Shown in pieces: positions 59,169 through 64,000 of a stretch of DNA of 64,000 nucleotides (positions are counted from its first letter, which is position 1; each line of letters opens with the position of its first letter). The translations under genes and the position numbers were made by a program. Origin of the DNA: Rhodanobacter denitrificans (GTDB lineage Bacteria; Pseudomonadota; Gammaproteobacteria; Xanthomonadales; Rhodanobacteraceae). The DNA lies in contig NC_020541.1 in NCBI RefSeq assembly GCF_000230695.2, positions 3,286,001-3,350,000 on the forward strand. Reading direction: 5' to 3'. The notes below the pieces were generated by a model that was not told the DNA's origin, did not search any database, and saw nothing but the letters and a program-made list of their open reading frames with translations.

Positions 59169-60542
59169 TCAGTCGTGCGGAGTTCCCTCGATACCCAAAC
59201 CATCGATGCCGGCAACGCCGGTCGCCTCAAACCCGGCCAGCGCACTGAACTGCCGCCCGCGTTCGGCATAGTCCCTGAACTGGTCGAAGCTGGGTGCGCC
59301 GGGTGACAGCAGGATCACGCCATGCGCAAGCGTGCGCGCCCTGGCCGCCTCGACCGCACTTGCGAGATCATTCACAAGCAAGACCGGACAAGCAACCGCA
59401 GCCGCGCGCAAGGCCGCTTCGATGCGGCCGCCATTGGCGCCCATGCAGACGATCGCGTGCGCCGGTGCGGTGCGCATCGCCTCGACGAACGGTGTCCAGT
59501 CCAGCCCGCGATCATGGCCGCCGACCAGCACGGTCACCGCGCGGCCATGCAGGCTTTCCAATGCGGCCAGCGTGGCCAGCGGCGTAGTGCTGATCGAGTC
59601 GTTGACCCAGTGCCAGCCCTCGTGTTCGCCCAGCGGCTGCAGGCGGTGCGGCAGCGGGCGGAACGTCGCCAATGCCGGCGCGGCGGCGAGCGCGTCCATG
59701 CCGACCGCTTCCAGCGCGGCCAGCGCAGCGCAGGCGTTGAGCGCGTTGTGCAGGCCGGGCGCCGCCAGTGCGGCGCTGTCGAACACCGCCTGCCCGCCGC
59801 GGCGGATTGCGCCATCACACACGTGCCAGCCTTCCGGCGTGCCGAACACGAGGCGCCGCGGATGCGCGGCGGTGCGCTCCAGCAGGCCCGGCTGCAGGCC
59901 GTTGACCAGCAGCATGCGCGATACGTCGGCCAGCTTCAGCTTGTCGGCCACGTAGCGCTCGCGCGAGCCGTGCCAGTCGAGGTGTTCCTCGTACAGGCTG
60001 GTGACCACGCCCAGTTCCAGCGGGCCCGCTTCACCGGTCTGGAAGCTGGACAGTTCGATCACCCACAGGTCCGCCGACTGGCCGAGCAGTTCCAGCAGCG
60101 GCAGCCCGATGTTGCCGGCCAGCGCGGTGCGCACGCCAAGCGCGCGCGCCAGGTGCGCGATCAGCGCGCTGGTGGTGCTCTTGCCCTTGGTGCCGGTGAC
60201 GGCGATCACGCGCGCGTCGGGATTCTCGCCGAACCACAGCGCGGTGCCGGAGGTGAGCCGGGTGCCCTGCGCCCGCGCGGCCAGCAACGCCGGCTTGTAG
60301 GCCGAGATGCCGGGCGACTTCACCACCACGTCGAAGCGACCCAGCGTGGCGGCATCCGGTTCGCCGGCGACGATGTGCAACGCCGCGTCGAACGCGCGCG
60401 CCGCGTCGACTTCGGCAGCGCTGCAGAACAAGGTCAGCGGTTGTGACGGCAGGCGCTCGCGCAGCGCCTTGAGCACCGCGCGGCCCTCGCGGCCGAAACC
60501 CCAGATCGCCACGCGGCGATCGCGAAGCTCGTCGAAGCGCAT
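59169..60542 (-). CDS. murD2: UDP-MurNAc-L-Ala:L-Glu ligase MurD2
   Basis: A 457-residue Mur ligase. It has the MurD N-terminal loop VAIWGFGREGRAVLKAL, the ATP loop VTGTKGKSTTSALIAHL, VIELSSFQ and EEHLDWHGSRERYVADK. In Xanthomonas this variant adds L-Glu rather than D-Glu to UDP-MurNAc-L-Ala, and MurL then inverts the residue. Its ATG shares one base with the murL stop (TGATG), so both are made together. Being next to murL is the main reason for calling it MurD2 and not MurD. Confidence 0.92.
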   Translation of the reverse strand: MRFDELRDRRVAIWGFGREGRAVLKALRERLPSQPLTLFCSAAEVDAARAFDAALHIVAGEPDAATLGRFDVVVKSPGISAYKPALLAARAQGTRLTSGTALWFGENPDARVIAVTGTKGKSTTSALIAHLARALGVRTALAGNIGLPLLELLGQSADLWVIELSSFQTGEAGPLELGVVTSLYEEHLDWHGSRERYVADKLKLADVSRMLLVNGLQPGLLERTAAHPRRLVFGTPEGWHVCDGAIRRGGQAVFDSAALAAPGLHNALNACAALAALEAVGMDALAAAPALATFRPLPHRLQPLGEHEGWHWVNDSISTTPLATLAALESLHGRAVTVLVGGHDRGLDWTPFVEAMRTAPAHAIVCMGANGGRIEAALRAAAVACPVLLVNDLASAVEAARARTLAHGVILLSPGAPSFDQFRDYAERGRQFSALAGFEATGVAGIDGLGIEGTPHD

Positions 60543-61915
60543 CAACCGATCGCCGCCAGCGCCGCCTGAAGGCGTGCCGGCACGCGGTGCTCCGGCGAGG
60601 GTTCCAGCCACGGCTCCAGCGCCAGCTGCGTTGCGTCGAGCTGCGGCAGGATTTCGCTGCGGAAGCGCTCGACCAGCGCATCTTCCTGCCACTCCGGCCG
60701 CTGGCTCAGCGCGTACATCGCCGCGCGCGCCTCGGCACCCTCGCCCACGCACTCGAACGGCTTGTGGTCCTGGTATTCCAGCAGCGCGTCGAAGCCGGCG
60801 GCCTGGTTCTCGTCATCCAGCAGGTTGCGGCCGAAGATCGCCAGCAGCCGCGGCTTGGGCAGGAACGGCGCCAGTGCGAGGAACACGAAGTGGCACTTCG
60901 GGCACTGCCCGCACCAGCGGTCCACCGGCTTCGGGCCGAGCAGCTTGAAGTTGCGGTTGCAGCTGGAGAACACGTCGAAATACGGCGTCAACTTCGCGAA
61001 CGCGCGGGTGATCGCCAGCTCCGAGTACGGCCGCAGCAGCGAGCAGTAGTCGAGGTCGGCGGCCACGTGGGTATGCAGCCAGTCGCCGAGCAGCGTCTCG
61101 AACGCGAGGCTCTTGCTCCACTGGTGGTTCACCTGCTGGCCGTCGTACTCCAGCGTGGCGGCCGAGGCGGAACGCTCGTTGGCGAACGTAATCGAATCGT
61201 AGCCGTACAGGATCGCCGCCACGGCGAGGATCGCCGAGTTCACCGCGGTCACCGGGATGTGTCCGTTCCATGCACCCAGCCGGTTCAGTTCGAACAGGCC
61301 CGGCGCCAGTTCGCGCTGGATGTTCAACGTGGGCAGCCCGGTGCGTTCGGCGCAGGCCGCGATCAGGGCGGAATTGCCGACCCATACGGCGGTCGCCTCG
61401 CCACTGATCGCCTTGATCGCCTCCACCGCGACCAGCGAATCCTTGCCGCCGCCGATCGGCACCAGTGTGCGTTTTGGCAAATCCAGCGCGCCGACCGCGG
61501 GCGCGCTGCCACCACGCGAACGTTCCGTTCCTGTTCCCGCGCCAAGGCGCGGGAACGCAATGCGACCACGCAGATCCAGCCCGTTGCGGTAGGCGAACTC
61601 GGCCAAGCCATGCAGGTACAACTGGTCCAGCAGCTCGGCGGTGCCGTCGTCGAGCGGGCCATCGGCCAGCTCGATCTTCGGCGGCACGCCGGCCTTGTAA
61701 TAGCTGACGCCGGCAACCAGGTGCAGCAGCTTCAGTGCCGCGTCGAACGCCGCGCGCCGCTCGGTGGGCACCGCCGGCGCCTGCGGAAAGCGGATCGTCT
61801 CGACCAGTTCCTCGCCCTCGTCGAACGCATACGCCAGTTCGGCCACGCCATCGGCGTAGCTCGCGCGGGTGAAACGGAACACGCGGGTCAGGCGCGGTTG
61901 CACGGTTATCGTCAT
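60542..61915 (-). CDS. murL: UDP-MurNAc-L-Ala-L-Glu epimerase MurL
   Basis: A 457-residue protein whose key feature is an ATP-pyrophosphatase-like loop, VPIGGGKDSLVAVEAI. A cysteine pair CGQCPKC and the surrounding ESC-like SSCNRNFKLLG lie in the last third. MurL uses ATP to activate the glutamate carboxylate and inverts the alpha carbon, replacing glutamate racemase MurI. It overlaps the DUF559 gene upstream by four bases and murD2 downstream by one. Confidence 0.92.
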   Translation of the reverse strand: MTITVQPRLTRVFRFTRASYADGVAELAYAFDEGEELVETIRFPQAPAVPTERRAAFDAALKLLHLVAGVSYYKAGVPPKIELADGPLDDGTAELLDQLYLHGLAEFAYRNGLDLRGRIAFPRLGAGTGTERSRGGSAPAVGALDLPKRTLVPIGGGKDSLVAVEAIKAISGEATAVWVGNSALIAACAERTGLPTLNIQRELAPGLFELNRLGAWNGHIPVTAVNSAILAVAAILYGYDSITFANERSASAATLEYDGQQVNHQWSKSLAFETLLGDWLHTHVAADLDYCSLLRPYSELAITRAFAKLTPYFDVFSSCNRNFKLLGPKPVDRWCGQCPKCHFVFLALAPFLPKPRLLAIFGRNLLDDENQAAGFDALLEYQDHKPFECVGEGAEARAAMYALSQRPEWQEDALVERFRSEILPQLDATQLALEPWLEPSPEHRVPARLQAALAAIG

Positions 61916-62316
61916 TCTTCACTCTCTGCCGCGACGTGCCCCCTCTCCCCTGCGGGGAGAGGGCTGGGGTAAGGGGCCGGGCTGGCGACGACCTCCAGAA
62001 TCACCCCGAGCACGCCTTCGATATTCATCAGCGCCTCATTGTTCCAGAAACGCAGCACGCGGTATCCCTTGGCTTGCAGATACCGGGTGCGGCGCTCGTC
62101 GTACCCGACCTGTTCCGCATGCTGGCCGCCATCCAGTTCAACGATCAGCATGGCCTCACTGCAAACAAAATCAACGATGTAATGATCGATCTCATGTTGG
62201 CAGCGGAATTTGTGGCCATTCAACTTCCGGTTGCGCAAATGGAACCAAAGCTTCTGCTCGGCATCGGTCATGGCTTGGCGCAGACCACGTGCCCGGTCGA
62301 CGTTCTGGCGTTTCAC
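61912..62316 (-). CDS. DUF559 (Vsr-like endonuclease fold) protein
   Basis: A 134-residue protein with the DUF559 core: AMTDAEQKLWFHLRNRKLNG, IVDFVCSEAMLIVELDGGQH (the D-E-x-D nuclease-like residues) and RVLRFWNNEAL. These relate to very-short-patch repair nucleases; the target is unknown. The start is GTG 62316. The last 25 residues (PYPSPLPAGERGH) are encoded by a hairpin repeat at 61941-61963. This has probably been added to the reading frame, since the family usually ends earlier. Overlaps murL by four bases. Confidence 0.82.
   Translation of the reverse strand: MKRQNVDRARGLRQAMTDAEQKLWFHLRNRKLNGHKFRCQHEIDHYIVDFVCSEAMLIVELDGGQHAEQVGYDERRTRYLQAKGYRVLRFWNNEALMNIEGVLGVILEVVASPAPYPSPLPAGERGHVAAESEE
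61941..61963. repeat. Hairpin repeat CCCTCTCCCC-TGC-GGGGAGAGGG at the 3' end of the DUF559 gene
   Basis: Ten-base perfect arms with a TGC loop, followed by CTGGGGTAAGGGG. The same style of element lies at 62370-62390 and, in frame, inside hrpA at 31110-31250. Here it is translated as the tail of the DUF559 protein and ends 26 bases before the murL start. It may also act on the mRNA as a hairpin. Confidence 0.65.
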
Positions 62317-62369
62317 CCTGAAAAGCTCCTTTGTTGCTGGTCCGCCGCGGCGTGACCCCTCACCTCAAT

Positions 62370-62390
62370 CCTCTCCCCAAAGGGGAGAGG
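62370..62390. terminator. Hairpin repeat between lysAC and the DUF559 gene
   Basis: CCTCTCCCC, an AAA loop and GGGGAGAGG form a nine-pair stem in the 85-base gap downstream of lysAC. There is no clear T-run on either side, so termination may be partial; it is one of a family of similar repeats in this window. Confidence 0.5.
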
Positions 62391-62401
62391 AGGCAGAAAC
62401 C

Positions 62402-64000
62402 TCAGTCGATGATGACTTCGTCGGCCTCGTCACGCAGGTTGTAGTGCGAGGACATCACCTTGCCGTAGGCACCGGCCTGCGCGATCAGGATCACGTCGCC
62501 CTCGGCCGCCTCGGGCAATCGGCGGTCGGTGCCGAGCACGTCGCCGGACTCACAGATCGGGCCGACCACCTGGTACAGCGCGGTGGCCGGTTCACCGAGC
62601 CGGCTCAGGTTGACGATCTTGTGCCAGGCATCGTACAGCGCGGGGCGGATCAGGCTGTTCATGCCGGTGTCCACGCCGAGATAGCGGAAGCCGCCCTTGT
62701 CCTTCAGCTGGGTCACCCGCGTCAGCAGCACGCCGGCGTCGGCGACCAGGTAGCGGCCCGGCTCCATCCACAACTGGTACTGCGGATAGGCCGCCTTGAC
62801 CTCGCGCAGCGCACGGTCGAGCGCGGCGATGCCCAGCGACGCCTCGCCCGGGTGCGCCGGCACGCCGAGGCCGCCGCCGATGTTGAGGAACACCACGCTG
62901 GCGATGCGCTCGGCCAGGCTGGCCAGCTGCGCATACACCTCGCCCCAATGCGCGACGTCGAGCACGCCCGAGCCAAGATGCGCGTGCAGGCCGCGCACGG
63001 CCACGCCATGCGCATCGGCCAGCTGCAGGAATGTCGGCAACTGATCCAGCGGCAGGCCGAACTTGCTGGCGCTGCCGCCGGTACGCACCTTTTCGTGATG
63101 ACCCAGGCCGCGGCCCAGGTCGACCCGCAACACGATCTCGCGACCGCGGAACAGCTCGCCCCAGTGCTGCAGCGGATGCAGCGCGTCCAGCGTGACGCTG
63201 GCGCGGGTGGCAAGCGCCCGGACGTAGTCCCTGCGCGGCGCGAAGTTCGGCGTGAACAGCAGCGGCACCGACGCCGGCACCACCGCACTGACCGCTTCCA
63301 GCTCGCCCGGTGACACGCACTCGAACGCGAAGCCCTCCGCCGCCAGCGTGCGCAGGATGGCCGGGTGGGTGTTCGCCTTCACCGCGTAGTGCAGCCGGTC
63401 CACCGCCGCCAGCGACTTCAGTTCGTGTGCCTGCTGGCGCACCGTGGGCAGGTGGTAGACATAGCGCGGCGTGGCCGCCGCGGCCAGTTCCAGCAGGCGC
63501 GGCCGCTGCGCGACGCGCCACCATGCCGGCACGGCGGGAACGATGTCGCCGCCGCCATACAGCATCTGCCAGCTCGGACCGAACAGCACGCTGTCGTCGG
63601 TGCGCAGCGCGCCGGCGCCGATCAGCAGGTCGTGCAGATGCGGCAGCAGCGCATCGACCACTTCCTCGTCCACCACGAAGGTGAGGTTGAGGTTGTTCGA
63701 CGACTGCGAGATCAGGTGCACGCGCAGCTGGCCGAACTCGGCCAGCACGCCGGACAAGGTGTGCAGCAGCGAGCGCATGCCGCGGCCGACCAGGGTGATC
63801 GCCGCGCACGGCGCGATCACCTTGACCCGGCACACCTTGGCCAGGTCCGAGGCCAGCGCGGCGATCGCGTCGGAGTCGAGCAGGTTCTCGGTGGGATCGA
63901 GCGACACGGTAACGTTGGTCTCGGCCGAACCGATCAGGTCCACCGACAGGCCGTGCGTCTTGAAATGCGCGAACACGTCGGCGAGGAAACCGACCTGCTG
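62402..64000 (-). CDS. Bifunctional aspartate kinase/diaminopimelate decarboxylase (C-terminal part; start beyond the window)
   Basis: This is the end of a fused LysC-LysA protein, a Xanthomonadales trait. The first visible part is aspartokinase ACT domain (VDLIGSAETNVTVSLDPTEN, then CAAITLVGRG). From about base 63560 down follows a PLP-dependent decarboxylase with LHYAVKANTHP (PLP lysine), HLGSGV, NIGGGLGVP, MEPGRYLVADAG and GPICESGDVLG. One polypeptide would thus start and finish the lysine/DAP pathway. The frame is open through base 64000; the kinase domain lies outside the window. Confidence 0.93.
   Translation of the reverse strand, partial: QQVGFLADVFAHFKTHGLSVDLIGSAETNVTVSLDPTENLLDSDAIAALASDLAKVCRVKVIAPCAAITLVGRGMRSLLHTLSGVLAEFGQLRVHLISQSSNNLNLTFVVDEEVVDALLPHLHDLLIGAGALRTDDSVLFGPSWQMLYGGGDIVPAVPAWWRVAQRPRLLELAAAATPRYVYHLPTVRQQAHELKSLAAVDRLHYAVKANTHPAILRTLAAEGFAFECVSPGELEAVSAVVPASVPLLFTPNFAPRRDYVRALATRASVTLDALHPLQHWGELFRGREIVLRVDLGRGLGHHEKVRTGGSASKFGLPLDQLPTFLQLADAHGVAVRGLHAHLGSGVLDVAHWGEVYAQLASLAERIASVVFLNIGGGLGVPAHPGEASLGIAALDRALREVKAAYPQYQLWMEPGRYLVADAGVLLTRVTQLKDKGGFRYLGVDTGMNSLIRPALYDAWHKIVNLSRLGEPATALYQVVGPICESGDVLGTDRRLPEAAEGDVILIAQAGAYGKVMSSHYNLRDEADEVIID

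Noticed and set aside
58843..59271. Full 142-codon frame starting at the MazE-like N-terminus as a real gene
   Set aside because: Only the first 45 or so residues match the antitoxin; the rest is shifted, and the true C-terminal motif is in another frame.
1..64000. CRISPR arrays, rRNA or tRNA genes, prophage or complete insertion sequence
   Set aside because: No spaced direct repeats, cloverleaf-like sequence, integrase or transposase frame was found on either strand. Small mobile-type repeats (REP and hairpin elements) are the only mobile traces.

Overview
The window looks like chromosome of a high-GC gammaproteobacterium of the Xanthomonadales, most likely the Rhodanobacteraceae (Rhodanobacter/Dyella-like). 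The clues are the paired murL-murD2 route to D-glutamate in peptidoglycan, a fused aspartokinase/diaminopimelate decarboxylase gene, a regulatory PTS (hprK-rapZ-EIIA-HPr-EI) without visible sugar permeases, RAYT-type REP elements with GTAG heads, and strong GC3 bias that produces long antisense shadow frames. No rRNA, tRNA, CRISPR array or complete insertion sequence was seen. The assignment is inference from gene content, not a database result.

Layout. 0-4 kb: PTS regulatory operon. 4-9.8 kb: secreted protein, LysR/YeiH pair, a YcxB-like membrane protein, tsaB-creD. 9.9-13.6 kb: a LysR-controlled divergent set (NADP-binding reductase, DoxX, DODA-type dioxygenase, esterase) resembling quinone-detoxification sets. 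13.6-17.4 kb: methyltransferase, two unknown genes with overlapping divergent starts, and a metal-efflux pair (RcnR/FrmR-type repressor and DmeF-like CDF pump) around a perfect 29-bp palindrome. 17.4-36.5 kb: housekeeping block with a YoaA/DinG helicase, peroxiredoxin, MAPEG protein, TPR lipoprotein plus PBP1b, epimerase, TPR membrane protein, relA, secreted protein, hrpA, dps and an M16 protease.

36.8-47.3 kb is an accessory island, visibly richer in A/T in parts, and is the most interesting section. It reads as a colicin V/class IIb-microcin-like system. A divergent HTH regulator faces a 15-bp palindrome. A minus-strand set follows: HlyD/CvaA-type adaptor, C39-peptidase ABC exporter, an 87-residue Gly-rich precursor with a double-glycine-type leader, an intrinsic terminator, and a small four-helix membrane protein (candidate immunity). 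Next come a GH13 enzyme, a GT-B glycosyltransferase, a tandem HlyC-like acyltransferase and a SelO-like kinase-fold protein whose catalytic-loop Asp is Ser. The last four overlap or nearly overlap and probably form a tailoring module. The HlyC-like enzyme plus a large partner recalls MceI/MceJ (MchD/MchC) of siderophore microcins, but the GH13/GT pair and SelO-like partner suggest a different modification.

47.5-58.7 kb: NdvB-like beta-glucan synthase, tamA-tamB separated by four consecutive hairpins, an M13 metallopeptidase and a DUF1801 protein. 58.8-64 kb: a broken MazE-like antitoxin gene, then lysAC (cut by the window end)-DUF559-murL-murD2 on the minus strand, linking the DAP and D-Glu branches of peptidoglycan precursor supply.
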